Positions 47,308 through 56,023 are shown, counted from the first letter of the stretch. The stretch is 64,000 nucleotides of DNA from Propionivibrio soli (GCF_025770765.1 NZ_JANZKY010000005.1:1-64000), one strand, 5' to 3'. A program made the numbers and translations. The notes: generated from the letters alone by a model not told the origin.

Positions 47308-47847
47308 TCAATCCCTCACCTGCACCCAAACACAAGAAGCAGCAGGCTGGATTCTTAATCCAGCAAAACTACCGTCTTTCGCGTCGGAACCGCGCTTGTC
47401 GCTCCGGGCCACCCGCCAGCTCAAGCGGTCGCACGCAGCACCCTTCTCATCGCTGAGCCCCGCATTCCGCGGACGATAATAAAGTTGGTGTTCCCCCTTA
47501 TCGAAGCACCAGCCCCCTTGTTCCAGCGCTCGACCTTCGAACCTGCCACACTCGCCTTGGTAACCGGCGGGCGGCGTCCCCAGCCACTGGATCGGATTGC
47601 TGCCGACCCAGGAGGCAATTTCATGTTCGCGTTGCTGCATCAGCGCTTCACCCATCGCGAGCTGCAGCCCCGTGCGCATGTTGCGCACCGTCAATTCAAC
47701 CACCTGTCGTTCGGCCTGCGCCTTGGCGTCTTCAAGCGCCCTGAGCAAACCGAGCATCAGCAACACAAGCAACACCCCAGCTACAGCCCCGTGCAGCCAT
47801 CGCGAGGCCGCATAGTACCCGAGTCCACGGGCCTCGTGGGGCGTCAT
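47308..47847 (-). CDS. mshF: MSHA biogenesis protein MshF-like
   Basis: Bitopic protein (179 aa) with a membrane segment at residues 19-37, a helical stretch (RALEDAKAQAERQVVELTV) and a small C-terminal domain with four cysteines (GECGRF, WCFDKG, ACDRL, SCVWVQVRD). Overlap ATGA with mshG and position before the pilins fit MshF. Sequence conservation in this family is low, so the name rests mainly on context. Confidence 0.75.
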   Translation of the reverse strand: MTPHEARGLGYYAASRWLHGAVAGVLLVLLMLGLLRALEDAKAQAERQVVELTVRNMRTGLQLAMGEALMQQREHEIASWVGSNPIQWLGTPPAGYQGECGRFEGRALEQGGWCFDKGEHQLYYRPRNAGLSDEKGAACDRLSWRVARSDKRGSDAKDGSFAGLRIQPAASCVWVQVRD

Positions 47848-49073
47848 CGCTTGATCGCCACCTTCCCCAAATCCCACATCGGCAGGAAGATGCCGAGGGC
47901 CAGAATCAGCACCATGATGCCGAGCAAAACAATCAGAATCGGCTCGATCTGCTGGCTCAATGTCTTGAGCTCGTACTCGACTTCCTGCCGGTACATGTCG
48001 CCGATTTCTTCCATCATGTCGTCGACCGCACCAGACTCTTCGCCGACTGCGACCATCTGCAGGACGACCGGCGTGAAGATGCCCGAACTGATCGTCGCCC
48101 GGAGCAAGCTCTCGCCGCGCTCGACATTTTCGCGCATGCCCTCGATGCACCGGGAAACGTAGGCGTTGTCCACCGTCTGCGCGGAATTCGAGAGTGCCTG
48201 CATGACCGGAACGCCACTGCGAATGCCGAGCGAAAAACTGCGTGCAAAACGCGAGAGGGCTGCCTTGTGCAGAATCTTGCCCGCGATCGGAATCCGCAAG
48301 GCGATGCGGTCCCAGTCGTAGCGGCCACGCGTAGTGCCAACCCACGCGCGGAAAGCGCCGACGGCAACCGCCACGATGCCGATCAGTGCTGGCCAGTAGT
48401 TCACCATGAAGTTAGAGAAGCCGAGCAGCACGCGAGTCATCAGCGGCAGTTCGGCCCCGAAGCCGGCAAACACCTTGGCAAAAGCCGGGATGACCCAGAT
48501 ATTGACGACGACGATGGCTACGGCCATGGCCAGCACGACGAACATCGGGTAACGGAGCGCCGACTTTACTTGTTCGCGCATGTACCGTTCGAACTCCAGG
48601 TGTTCGAACAGACGTAGGAAGATTTCTTCGAGCAGGCCCGTCGCCTCGCCGACGCGCACCATCGATAGGTAGAAGGGGGAAAAGACGCGCGGATGCCGAG
48701 CCATCGCCTGCGAGAGTTCGCGACCGGCTTCGAGGCTCTCCCGGATCTCGCCGATGACGCGTTTCATCTCCGGGTTGATCGCCGCGTCCTGCAGGCCGCT
48801 CAAGGCGCGCATGATCGGTACGCCGGCCTTGAGCAACGTGTGCATCTGACGGCTGAAGAGGAGAAGATCGATGTGCGAGACGCGCTGCTTGAAGAGCGTA
48901 ACGTTGAAGCTCGCCGCCTTCTCGCGTGTCTTGGCCGGCGCCTCCTTGATCTCGACAGGCGTCAGTCCCTGGCCGCGCAGCACGTCCACGACGGCACCCG
49001 ACGTTGCCCCCTCGAGCACGCCCTCGACCAGCCGGCTCCCGCCGTCTCGCGCCTTATAGGCGAACGCCGGCAT
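47844..49073 (-). CDS. mshG: MSHA inner membrane platform protein MshG
   Basis: GspF/PilC-family polytopic protein (409 aa) with duplicated cytoplasmic halves (MHTLLKAGVPIMRALSGLQ and FSLGIRSGVPVMQALSNSA) and three membrane segments near residues 170-195, 215-240 and 380-405. It works with MshE to extract and polymerise pilins. It overlaps mshF by 4 bp and follows mshE after 31 nt. Confidence 0.93.
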   Translation of the reverse strand: MPAFAYKARDGGSRLVEGVLEGATSGAVVDVLRGQGLTPVEIKEAPAKTREKAASFNVTLFKQRVSHIDLLLFSRQMHTLLKAGVPIMRALSGLQDAAINPEMKRVIGEIRESLEAGRELSQAMARHPRVFSPFYLSMVRVGEATGLLEEIFLRLFEHLEFERYMREQVKSALRYPMFVVLAMAVAIVVVNIWVIPAFAKVFAGFGAELPLMTRVLLGFSNFMVNYWPALIGIVAVAVGAFRAWVGTTRGRYDWDRIALRIPIAGKILHKAALSRFARSFSLGIRSGVPVMQALSNSAQTVDNAYVSRCIEGMRENVERGESLLRATISSGIFTPVVLQMVAVGEESGAVDDMMEEIGDMYRQEVEYELKTLSQQIEPILIVLLGIMVLILALGIFLPMWDLGKVAIKR

Positions 49074-49104
49074 TCATTCCCCCACTTAATTCGCTCACAA
49101 CCCG

Positions 49105-50811
49105 TCAATCCTCGAACTGGTTGCTGATGCGCATCGCTTCCTCGATCGTGGTACGGCCTTTTACGACCAGCCGCACGGCGTCACGACGAAGCGTCTCCCC
49201 CGCCATTTGCTTTCTCGCCACTTGCACGAATGCCGCCGTATCGTCGCTGTTGATCGATTCGACGACCTCGTTGGTCATTTCGAGCATTTCATATACGCCT
49301 GTACGGCCCGCGTAGCCGGTTCCGCCGCAATGGGCACAACCGCGACCCTGCATATAGCGACGCTGATCGACAGTATCGCCGAGTTCATAGCGTAGCCATT
49401 CGCGTTCATGCGGAAGCGGCGCATATGGCTCGGCGCAATTCTCACAAATCACGCGTACAAGGCGCTGGGCAAGAACGAGCTGCAGCGACAACGCGACCAT
49501 ATAACGGGGCACGCCCATGTCGAGCAGGCGGATCGGCGTCGAGATGACGTCGTTGGTATGCAGGGTGGACAGCACCATGTGGCCGGTGATAGCCGCCCGC
49601 ATCCCGATTTCCGCCGTCGTTTGGTCACGCATTTCGCCGACGAGCACGATGTCCGGGTCCTGACGTAAGGCGGAACGCAGCACGCGTTCGAACGACAGGT
49701 CGATCTTCTCATGCACCTGTACCTGATTGATGCCGGGCAAGCGATACTCGACCGGATCCTCGACCGTGATGATCTTCTTTTCGGTTGTGTTTAGCTCGGA
49801 GAGCGCCGCGTACAGTGTGGTTGTCTTCCCGCTCCCCGTCGGCCCGGTCACCAGCACCATACCGCTCGGGCGGCCCACGGCCCGCCGCAGGCGATCAAGC
49901 GTTCGTGGCGGCATGTTGAGACGGTCGAGCGACAGCAGGCCCGTGTTCTGATTGAGCAGCCGCATCACGACCGATTCGCCGAACTGCGTCGGCATCGTGG
50001 AGATGCGGACGTCTACCATGGAGTTACGGACCTTGATCGCGAACCGCCCGTCTTGCGGTAGCCGTTTCTCCGAAATGTCCAGACCGGACATCAGTTTCAG
50101 GCGCAGAGCCAAGGCCGAGGCAATCTTCGAATCGGCCTCCATTTGCACGTGCAGCACGCCGTCGATGCGGAAGCGGACGCGTAGCGAACGGTCCTGCGGC
50201 TCAAAGTGGATGTCCGAGGCACGCGAACGCACGGCTTCCTCAAACACGGTCTGCAAGAGCTTGACGACCGGAGCCTCCTCGGCCCCCGTCGTAGTTCCCA
50301 GCAAGTCGCCGAACTCGACCGGAACGTCGCCCAGGTCTTCAGTCAGCTCCTTGGCGAGGCCACTGATCTCCTCCGTGCGCCGATACACCCGGTCGACGAG
50401 GCCAAGCAACTGGCTCTCGGCCACGACGGCGAGATCGATTTCCCGCCGCAGCAGACGGAAGATGTCGTCGTAGGCCTGCAAGTCGGTGGGATCGACGAAC
50501 CCGACGCGCAAGCGGCCGTCGATCTCTTCGAGGACGACCGCTCGGAAACGCCGAGCCTGTGCCTCGGGCAGCAGGTTGATGAGTTCCGGTTTGGGATTGA
50601 AGTGTCGCAGATCGACGTAGGGCGCCCGCAACTGGCGGGCAAGGGCCTGGGAAATGGCCTCTTCCGTTACGAACGAACTATCGACGACAATACGCCCGAG
50701 CTTACGGCCGCTGCGTTTTTGCTCTTCCAGTGCGAATTTCAACTGCTCTTCGGTGAGCAGGCCTTGTTGGATGAGCAGATCGCCGAGGCGAATCTTTTCC
50801 GGCCGCGCCAT
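49105..50811 (-). CDS. mshE: MSHA motor ATPase MshE with c-di-GMP-binding MshEN domain
   Basis: Pilus extension ATPase (568 aa). The N-terminus has the two 24-residue MshEN motifs: residues 8-31 (RLGDLLIQQGLLTEEQLKFA to Q31) and 37-60 (KLGRIVVDSSFVTEEAISQA to Q60), matching the RLGxxL...Q pattern known to bind c-di-GMP. The ATPase core has GPTGSGKTTTLY near residue 322, DPDIVLVGEMRD and TLHTND, and a zinc site (CENC, CAHC). ATG 50811 has GGAG 6 nt upstream. First gene of the msh operon. Confidence 0.95.
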   Translation of the reverse strand: MARPEKIRLGDLLIQQGLLTEEQLKFALEEQKRSGRKLGRIVVDSSFVTEEAISQALARQLRAPYVDLRHFNPKPELINLLPEAQARRFRAVVLEEIDGRLRVGFVDPTDLQAYDDIFRLLRREIDLAVVAESQLLGLVDRVYRRTEEISGLAKELTEDLGDVPVEFGDLLGTTTGAEEAPVVKLLQTVFEEAVRSRASDIHFEPQDRSLRVRFRIDGVLHVQMEADSKIASALALRLKLMSGLDISEKRLPQDGRFAIKVRNSMVDVRISTMPTQFGESVVMRLLNQNTGLLSLDRLNMPPRTLDRLRRAVGRPSGMVLVTGPTGSGKTTTLYAALSELNTTEKKIITVEDPVEYRLPGINQVQVHEKIDLSFERVLRSALRQDPDIVLVGEMRDQTTAEIGMRAAITGHMVLSTLHTNDVISTPIRLLDMGVPRYMVALSLQLVLAQRLVRVICENCAEPYAPLPHEREWLRYELGDTVDQRRYMQGRGCAHCGGTGYAGRTGVYEMLEMTNEVVESINSDDTAAFVQVARKQMAGETLRRDAVRLVVKGRTTIEEAMRISNQFED

Positions 50812-50900
50812 GGAAAGCTCCAGCAACTTTTGAAGTAACTACGCTAATTGGCTGATTTTAGCCGATCCTTGGTGAACAAACCGCATTTTTGGAGAACTCA
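50812..50900. promoter_or_regulatory. Divergent promoter region of the msh operon and trmL
   Basis: The 89 bp between mshE and trmL must contain the start signals for the msh operon (leftward) and for trmL. Beyond the two ribosome binding sites no convincing -35/-10 pair or sigma-54 site was recognised. Confidence 0.4.
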
Positions 50901-51365
50901 TTGGTCGCAGTTGTCCTGTTTCAGCCTGAGATTCCACCGAACACCGGCAATGTGATCCGCTTGTGCGCCAACACGGGGACGGAACTGCACCTCGTGGAAC
51001 CACTCGGCTTCCGCTGGGAAGATCGTTCGCTGAAGCGGGCGGGACTCGATTACCACGAGTTTGCCCGCGTTTTCCGGCACCGCGATTGGGAGACCTGCCT
51101 CGCCGCCCTCACAGGACGGAGGCGTTTCGCAATGACGACGAAAGGCGGTCGCCATTACCACACGGTGACGTTCGATCCCGACGATGTCTTCGTTTTCGGA
51201 CGCGAGACGAGCGGCTTGCCGGCAGCGGTTTTTGGCGAATTTGACGATGAGCACCGCCTAAGACTGCCAATGCGTGAAGGGCAGCGAAGCCTCAACCTGT
51301 CGAATGCGGTAGCCGTCACCGTATTTGAAGCGTGGCGTCAGCAGGGATTTGACGGAGGGGTGTAA
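50901..51365 (+). CDS. trmL: tRNA (cytidine(34)-2'-O)-methyltransferase TrmL
   Basis: SPOUT-fold methyltransferase (154 aa) modifying the wobble position of two leucine tRNAs. Motifs PEIPPNTGNVIRLCANTG near the start, FGRETSGLP and the knot region MREGQRSLNLSNAVAVTVFEAWRQ. TTG 50901 is chosen because GGAGA lies just upstream; an in-frame TTG at 50889 is less likely. Convergent with gpsA. Confidence 0.95.
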   Translation: MVAVVLFQPEIPPNTGNVIRLCANTGTELHLVEPLGFRWEDRSLKRAGLDYHEFARVFRHRDWETCLAALTGRRRFAMTTKGGRHYHTVTFDPDDVFVFGRETSGLPAAVFGEFDDEHRLRLPMREGQRSLNLSNAVAVTVFEAWRQQGFDGGV

Positions 51366-51393
51366 AGCTGACCGGCGCGGGAGCCGCGGCCAG

Positions 51394-51420
51394 AACCGTG
51401 TCAGAGAACACGACACGGTT
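51394..51420. terminator. Hairpin between trmL and gpsA
   Basis: AACCGTGTC (51394-51402) and GACACGGTT (51412-51420) form a 9-bp stem between convergent genes. No T-run follows on either strand, so any termination would be weak or Rho-aided. Confidence 0.4.
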
Positions 51421-51435
51421 GGGCAAGCGGCGGGT

Positions 51436-52428
51436 CTACAGCCCGTTTTCCGATTTCGGATCGCGACTAAGCAGGGCGTCAACCGCGTCCCACGCGGGCA
51501 CGTCGGCGTGAAGAATGGCGTCGACGGCTTGCGTAATCGGCATATCGATCCCGAGTTCGCGCGCCAGCCGGGCAACTTCGCGGGCGGTGCTAACGCCCTC
51601 GGCCACGTGTCCCAGGTCAGCAAGGATTTCAGGAAGTTTCTTGCCCGTCGCCAGCGCCAGCCCGACCCGGCGGTTGCGCGAGAGATCGCCTGTGCAAGTA
51701 AGCACCAGGTCGCCCATGCCGGCCAGGCCCATGAATGTGGCCGCTTGCCCACCGAGCGCGACACCCAGGCGAGCAATTTCCGCCAACCCACGCGTCATCA
51801 GGGCGGCACGCGCGTTATGCCCGAAACCAAGGCCATCGCAAATCCCCGTTGCGATAGCCATGACGTTCTTCACCGCGCCGCCCACCTCGACGCCGGCCAG
51901 ATCGTCGTTGGCGTAAATGCGTAGCCGTGGACTGTGCAGTTCGAGTGCCGACCGCCGAGCGAAATCGGCGTTGTTCGCGGCCAGCGTGACTGCCGTCGGC
52001 AACCCCTTGGCCACTTCTTCCGCAAAGCTTGGTCCGGTCAGCGCGCCATAGAGTGCATCAGGACCCAGTTCTTCGGCCACGATCTGATGCGGTAGCTTGG
52101 CGGTATCCGCTTCGAAACCTTTGCAGACCCACAACACCGGCTTTGCTCGGTGTGAAGCCCGCAGCCGGCGCACCGACGCGCGGAAGCCGACCAGCGGCGT
52201 TGCAAGAATGACGAGATCCGCGCTGGAGATGGCTGAGTCGAAATCGTCAGCGATGATCAAGGACTCGGGCAGGGAATAGCCAGGGAAAAAGCGCCGATTT
52301 TCGCGCTCAGAAAGCATCGTGCGCGTAACGTCGTCTTCGCGCGTCCACAACACGGTGCGATGGCGCGGTGCAAAGGTAATCGCCAGCGCCGTGCCCCACG
52401 CTCCGGCGCCGATTATCGTTAGATTCAA
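51436..52428 (-). CDS. gpsA: NAD(P)-dependent glycerol-3-phosphate dehydrogenase
   Basis: Makes sn-glycerol-3-phosphate for phospholipids (330 aa). N-terminal Rossmann motif TIIGAGAWGTALAITFA, then ALTGPSFAEEVAKGLPTAV, and the C-terminal AGMGDLVLTCTGDLSRNRRVG. TTG 52428 is chosen because it places the Rossmann strand at the usual position; the SH3 gene stop is 2 nt upstream, so translation is probably coupled. Part of the rhodanese-grxC-secB-SH3-gpsA series. Confidence 0.95.
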   Translation of the reverse strand: MNLTIIGAGAWGTALAITFAPRHRTVLWTREDDVTRTMLSERENRRFFPGYSLPESLIIADDFDSAISSADLVILATPLVGFRASVRRLRASHRAKPVLWVCKGFEADTAKLPHQIVAEELGPDALYGALTGPSFAEEVAKGLPTAVTLAANNADFARRSALELHSPRLRIYANDDLAGVEVGGAVKNVMAIATGICDGLGFGHNARAALMTRGLAEIARLGVALGGQAATFMGLAGMGDLVLTCTGDLSRNRRVGLALATGKKLPEILADLGHVAEGVSTAREVARLARELGIDMPITQAVDAILHADVPAWDAVDALLSRDPKSENGL

Positions 52429-52430
52429 AC

Positions 52431-52868
52431 CTAGATGCCCCAGATCTGGTTGGCGCGCACGAACCCCGTCTGCCCGTCTTGATGGTGTACTTTCACCCAT
52501 CCGCCCAATGCCGTCTCCAGATAATCGAGCGAGACGTTCTTTTCGGCTTCGAAGGCCACCGGGGCGCCTTCTTCCGGTTTCTGGCGGATTTCCGCACGCT
52601 CCGCTGTAACGATCACCGAGCGACGATCCGCGAGAAACTTGCGTTCGATCCACGCCAACCCGCCTTCGGCGTCGCGGACCTTGCACCAGCCTTCAAGATT
52701 GACCACGACTTCGACGGGGGTATCGCGCTTGATGACGAAAAGCTTGGTGCCCCGTTGCGAGGGCGTGTCGTAAAGAACCGTCGGAGCATCGACCGTGCGG
52801 TATTCGATGGCACTGGCTGGCAAGGAATAAGCCGCCGCCACGAGCGACAGGATCAATAGCCGCTTCAT
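52431..52868 (-). CDS. Exported SH3 domain protein
   Basis: Periplasmic protein (145 aa) with a signal peptide (residues 1-20, SLPASA) and two bacterial SH3-like repeats (YRTVDAPTVLYDTPSQRGTK to WIERKFL; IVTAERAEIRQKP to FVRANQIWGI). Such repeats often bind peptidoglycan; the role here is unknown. AGGAG precedes ATG 52868. Inserted between secB and gpsA. Confidence 0.85.
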   Translation of the reverse strand: MKRLLILSLVAAAYSLPASAIEYRTVDAPTVLYDTPSQRGTKLFVIKRDTPVEVVVNLEGWCKVRDAEGGLAWIERKFLADRRSVIVTAERAEIRQKPEEGAPVAFEAEKNVSLDYLETALGGWVKVHHQDGQTGFVRANQIWGI

Positions 52869-52985
52869 CTTCAGCACTCCTCTTGGTTTCGACGTCCCGT
52901 CCGGTGGGAGTCCCTCGCCCCGGACCATCACAATCGGACCCGGGATGGGGGAATAATGACGCCCCGGATCTATCCGGGTACAGCC

Positions 52986-53447
52986 TTACTGAACGGTCGG
53001 CGAAGTGCCCGCCGCCTCTTGCTGTTCCTGCATGCGGGCGGCGTACAGCGCCTCGAAGTTCACGGGCTGCAGAACGACCGGTGCGAAACCGGCGCGCACG
53101 ACCTCGTTCGAAACCACTTCGCGGGCATACGGGAAGAGGATGTTCGGGCACGCAATGGACAACAGCGGATCGAGATTGTCCTGCGGCACGTTGCGGATGC
53201 GGAAAATGCCGGACTGCCCGATCTCGACGAGGAAGACGGTTTTCTCGCCAAGCTTGGCGGTGACGGTCACCGTCAGCGTCACTTCGAAGGCATCGTCGCC
53301 GAGACCCTGCGCCGCCGTCTGCAATTGCAGGCTGACTTCGGGACTCTCACGTTCAAGGAAGATGGCCGGTGCGTTGGGCACTTCGAGCGAGAGATCCTTG
53401 ATGTAGAGTTTTTCGATGGCAAAAGACGGGGCTTCTTGTTCAGTCAT
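52986..53447 (-). CDS. secB: Protein-export chaperone SecB
   Basis: Tetrameric chaperone (153 aa, usual length) that keeps preproteins unfolded and hands them to SecA. FAIEKLYIKDLSLEVPNAP and the CPNILFPYAREVVSNEVVRAGFAPVVLQPVNFEALY region are diagnostic. It lies 46 bp after grxC in the order grxC-secB. Confidence 0.97.
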   Translation of the reverse strand: MTEQEAPSFAIEKLYIKDLSLEVPNAPAIFLERESPEVSLQLQTAAQGLGDDAFEVTLTVTVTAKLGEKTVFLVEIGQSGIFRIRNVPQDNLDPLLSIACPNILFPYAREVVSNEVVRAGFAPVVLQPVNFEALYAARMQEQQEAAGTSPTVQ

Positions 53448-53493
53448 GGTAATCCTGTGATGAGTTGTATTGAGTAACGGGCAATCAGGACCG

Positions 53494-53769
53494 TCAGGCG
53501 GGATCGCCGGACAGCAAAGGCAACAGCTTGCCGGCCTGATCGAGTGCGATCAGGTCGTCACAACCGCCCACGTGGGTATCGCCAATGAAAATTTGCGGTA
53601 CCGTACGTCGCGAGGTCTTCTGCATCATTTCGACCCGGCGTTCCGGATCGAGATCGACCCGGACTTTTTCGATGTCGGCAACGCCGCGCGCGCGCAACAG
53701 CTGCTCGGCCCGCAAGCAATACGGGCAAACGGCGGTCGTGTACATCAGCACGGGGCGATAGGTACTCAC
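53494..53769 (-). CDS. grxC: Glutaredoxin 3
   Basis: Small thiol oxidoreductase (91 aa) with the active site CPYC in MYTTAVCPYCLRAEQLL, the TVPQIFIGDTHVGGCDDL glutathione-binding region and cis-proline. GTG 53769 has an AAAGGAAA ribosome binding site and overlaps the rhodanese stop (GTGA). Order rhodanese-grxC-secB-gpsA matches E. coli yibN-grxC-secB-gpsA. Confidence 0.95.
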   Translation of the reverse strand: MSTYRPVLMYTTAVCPYCLRAEQLLRARGVADIEKVRVDLDPERRVEMMQKTSRRTVPQIFIGDTHVGGCDDLIALDQAGKLLPLLSGDPA

Positions 53770-54182
53770 TTCTTTCCTTTCTTGAGCGGCAGGCCGGCCT
53801 GACGCCATGCGTTGATCCCGCCCTCAAGGCTATGCACCTTGGTGAAGCCGAGCTTCTGCAGTGTCTTGCATGCGGCGTCGGCGCGGGCACCTGACTGGCA
53901 GACGACGATTACGGGTGCCTCTTTTGCACTCCCAAAGTCACCCGCCCGTTCCTCAATGCGATCCGCCGGAATATTGCGTGCCTCAGGCAGGTGCCCGGCA
54001 GCGTAATCGCCGGCCTCGCGTATGTCGATTACCAGTGCGTTTTCACGGTTGATCAGCATCGTCGCCTGTGTGGACGACACAGTGTTCCCGCCGCCAGGCC
54101 GGCGGAGGCTCGTGAATAACAACAGCGAACCGCTGACGATCGCAACGGCAACGAGAAGCAGGTTTTGCTGAATAAATTCCAA
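53766..54182 (-). CDS. Membrane-anchored rhodanese-like protein (YibN-type)
   Basis: Single rhodanese domain (138 aa) behind an N-terminal membrane anchor (residues 6-26). The active-site loop is VCQSGARA with one catalytic cysteine, so it can in principle carry a persulfide. The C-terminal LEGGINAWRQAGLPL is typical of the fold. Overlaps grxC by 4 bp and lies 90 bp downstream of an ArsR-type regulator on the same strand. Confidence 0.9.
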   Translation of the reverse strand: MEFIQQNLLLVAVAIVSGSLLLFTSLRRPGGGNTVSSTQATMLINRENALVIDIREAGDYAAGHLPEARNIPADRIEERAGDFGSAKEAPVIVVCQSGARADAACKTLQKLGFTKVHSLEGGINAWRQAGLPLKKGKK

Positions 54183-54272
54183 GCGAGACTCCAGAGATTG
54201 CAGTTATTAACCAAGTAAGCCCGGCTCCTCTCCTCCAGTCGCGACCAGCGCAGCTGGTCACAGCGAGGACCG

Positions 54273-54593
54273 CTAGCTCCCGCAGAACACTTCCCGCATC
54301 ATGCCGATCAACTGCAGCGTGCGCGCATCTCCGACACGGTAGTACACCCGGTTGGCATCCTTGCGCGTTACCAATACGCCCTTCTCGCGCAGAATCGCCA
54401 AGTGCTGCGAAATGTTGCTTTGAGACGTACCGACGGCCTCGACAATCTCTTGCACGCAGGCTTCCTGATCACCCACAACGCACAGAATCTTCAACCGCAA
54501 GGGGTGGGAAATCGACTTCAGCGCACGCGCGGCTAGTTCGATATGCTCTTGCTTGTCGATCAAACTGGCCTGTATCGGCACGATGCTTGGCAC
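54273..54593 (-). CDS. ArsR family regulator, possible persulfide sensor
   Basis: Winged-helix regulator (106 aa). The recognition region is TSQSNISQHLAILREKGVL and the wing RKDANRVYYRV. Cysteines are C38, C46 and C104; C38 (RLKILCVV) and C104 (EVFCGS) are 66 residues apart, the spacing and position of the sensing pair in BigR/SqrR/YgaV proteins. No arsenic-type metal motif is seen. The GTG start has no clear ribosome binding site. Divergent from the EnvC-like gene and upstream of the rhodanese gene, a plausible target. Confidence 0.87.
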   Translation of the reverse strand: MPSIVPIQASLIDKQEHIELAARALKSISHPLRLKILCVVGDQEACVQEIVEAVGTSQSNISQHLAILREKGVLVTRKDANRVYYRVGDARTLQLIGMMREVFCGS

Positions 54594-54679
54594 TCGTTAA
54601 GTGTGGGGATTCATTATAGAATAAATGCCGATCCGAGGGGCGGCCGCAGGGCAAACCCTCCGCCATCCCACGCCGCCGC

Positions 54680-56023
54680 ATGGACCTCCTCCGTAGTATC
54701 GTCACCCGCCCCATCACAGCATTGGTCTCGCTCCCATCGCCCCGCTACGCGCCCACCGTGCGGATCGCCGTATTCGTCCTGATGGGCTTGTTCTGCGTAC
54801 CCGCCGTCACATGGGCTGCCAAGGAAAAAGCGGCAGCCCCAACGCCCGGTGATGTCGCGGAGAAGAAGAGCGACCTCAAGGAACTGCGCGGACAGATCGA
54901 GGCGTTGCGCAAAGAGATGACCGAAGCCGAGGCCAAGCGGGTCGGCGCCGCCGATCAGCTCAAAGGGGTCGAGCGCGAGATATCGGAGACCCAACGAGAG
55001 CTTAGTGACCTCACCGCACAGCGCAACAAGGTCGAAGCGACGCTGAAGGACTTGGGAGCACAAGCACGCGGTCTGGAAACCCGCCTTGAAGAGCAGCAGG
55101 CTCAGCTCGCCAAGCTCGCCTACCGTCAGTACTTGCAGGGAAAACCGGACTCGCTGCGGTTGCTTCTGAGCGGTGACGACCCTAGCCAGATGGCCCGCGA
55201 TCTTTACTATCTCGAGGCGGTGGGGCGCGCACGCCAGCACTTGCTCGCCGAGATAGAAACAACGCTGCAGCGCAAGAAGACGCTCGCCAGCGACTATCGC
55301 GACCGTAGCGAAGAGCTGGCCGGAATTGAGGCCCGCCAGAAGGAACAACACGGCAAACTGGTTGCCCAACGCGAGCAGCGCAAGGCCGTTCTCGAACGCA
55401 TTTCGGCAAAAATCTCCGAGCAGCGCCGCGAGATCGGCAACCTGCAGCGCGACGAGCAACAGCTGTCCCAACTGATACAGAAACTGAACAAGATCATCGC
55501 GACCCGCAAGGCGCAAAGTCGCCCGGTGCCGCGGAAGGAATCGCCGCAGGCCCAGAAGAATACCGCGCCTGGGAAACCGTCCGAGGAGATTCGCAACGAC
55601 AACATCCCGGAAGCCGCACCGGCCGGGAACTTCGCCCGCCTTAAAGGCGAATTGCGTCTACCCGCGCGGGGAACCGTCGCGAACCGTTTCGGAGCGCCGA
55701 GACAGGAAGGCAGCACATGGAAAGGTCTCTTCATCCGCGCCGCAGCGGGGAGCGAAGTGCGGGCCGTCGCCGGAGGCCGAGTGGTATTTGCGGACTGGAT
55801 GCGCGGTTTCGGGAATCTCGTGATTGTTGACCACGGGGGCAGCTACATGTCGGTCTACGGCAACAATGACGCCTTGCTGAAACAGGTGGGTGACGGCGTG
55901 CGCGGAGGCGACCCGATCGCCTCCGTTGGCAACAGCGGTGGCAATACGGAATCCGGTTTATACTTTGAATTGCGTCATCAAGGACAGCCTCTCGACCCTC
56001 TCAAATGGGTTAGCCTTAAGTGA
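54680..56023 (+). CDS. EnvC-like murein hydrolase activator (degenerate M23)
   Basis: Periplasmic protein (447 aa): signal region with a hydrophobic segment at about residues 28-46, long coiled coil at about 60-285, a linker and a C-terminal LytM domain. In that domain the zinc motifs are replaced (STWKGLFIRA and ESGLYFELRH), so it should be non-catalytic, as in EnvC, which activates amidases AmiA/B during division. Followed by ctpA after about 20 bp. The ATG lacks a clear ribosome binding site. Confidence 0.9.
   Translation: MDLLRSIVTRPITALVSLPSPRYAPTVRIAVFVLMGLFCVPAVTWAAKEKAAAPTPGDVAEKKSDLKELRGQIEALRKEMTEAEAKRVGAADQLKGVEREISETQRELSDLTAQRNKVEATLKDLGAQARGLETRLEEQQAQLAKLAYRQYLQGKPDSLRLLLSGDDPSQMARDLYYLEAVGRARQHLLAEIETTLQRKKTLASDYRDRSEELAGIEARQKEQHGKLVAQREQRKAVLERISAKISEQRREIGNLQRDEQQLSQLIQKLNKIIATRKAQSRPVPRKESPQAQKNTAPGKPSEEIRNDNIPEAAPAGNFARLKGELRLPARGTVANRFGAPRQEGSTWKGLFIRAAAGSEVRAVAGGRVVFADWMRGFGNLVIVDHGGSYMSVYGNNDALLKQVGDGVRGGDPIASVGNSGGNTESGLYFELRHQGQPLDPLKWVSLK

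Noticed and set aside
47848-48345. Upstream extension of the mshF frame
   Set aside because: The extension runs through the coding region of mshG in another frame; the mshF start at 47847 is fixed by the ATGA overlap and the conserved N-terminal layout.
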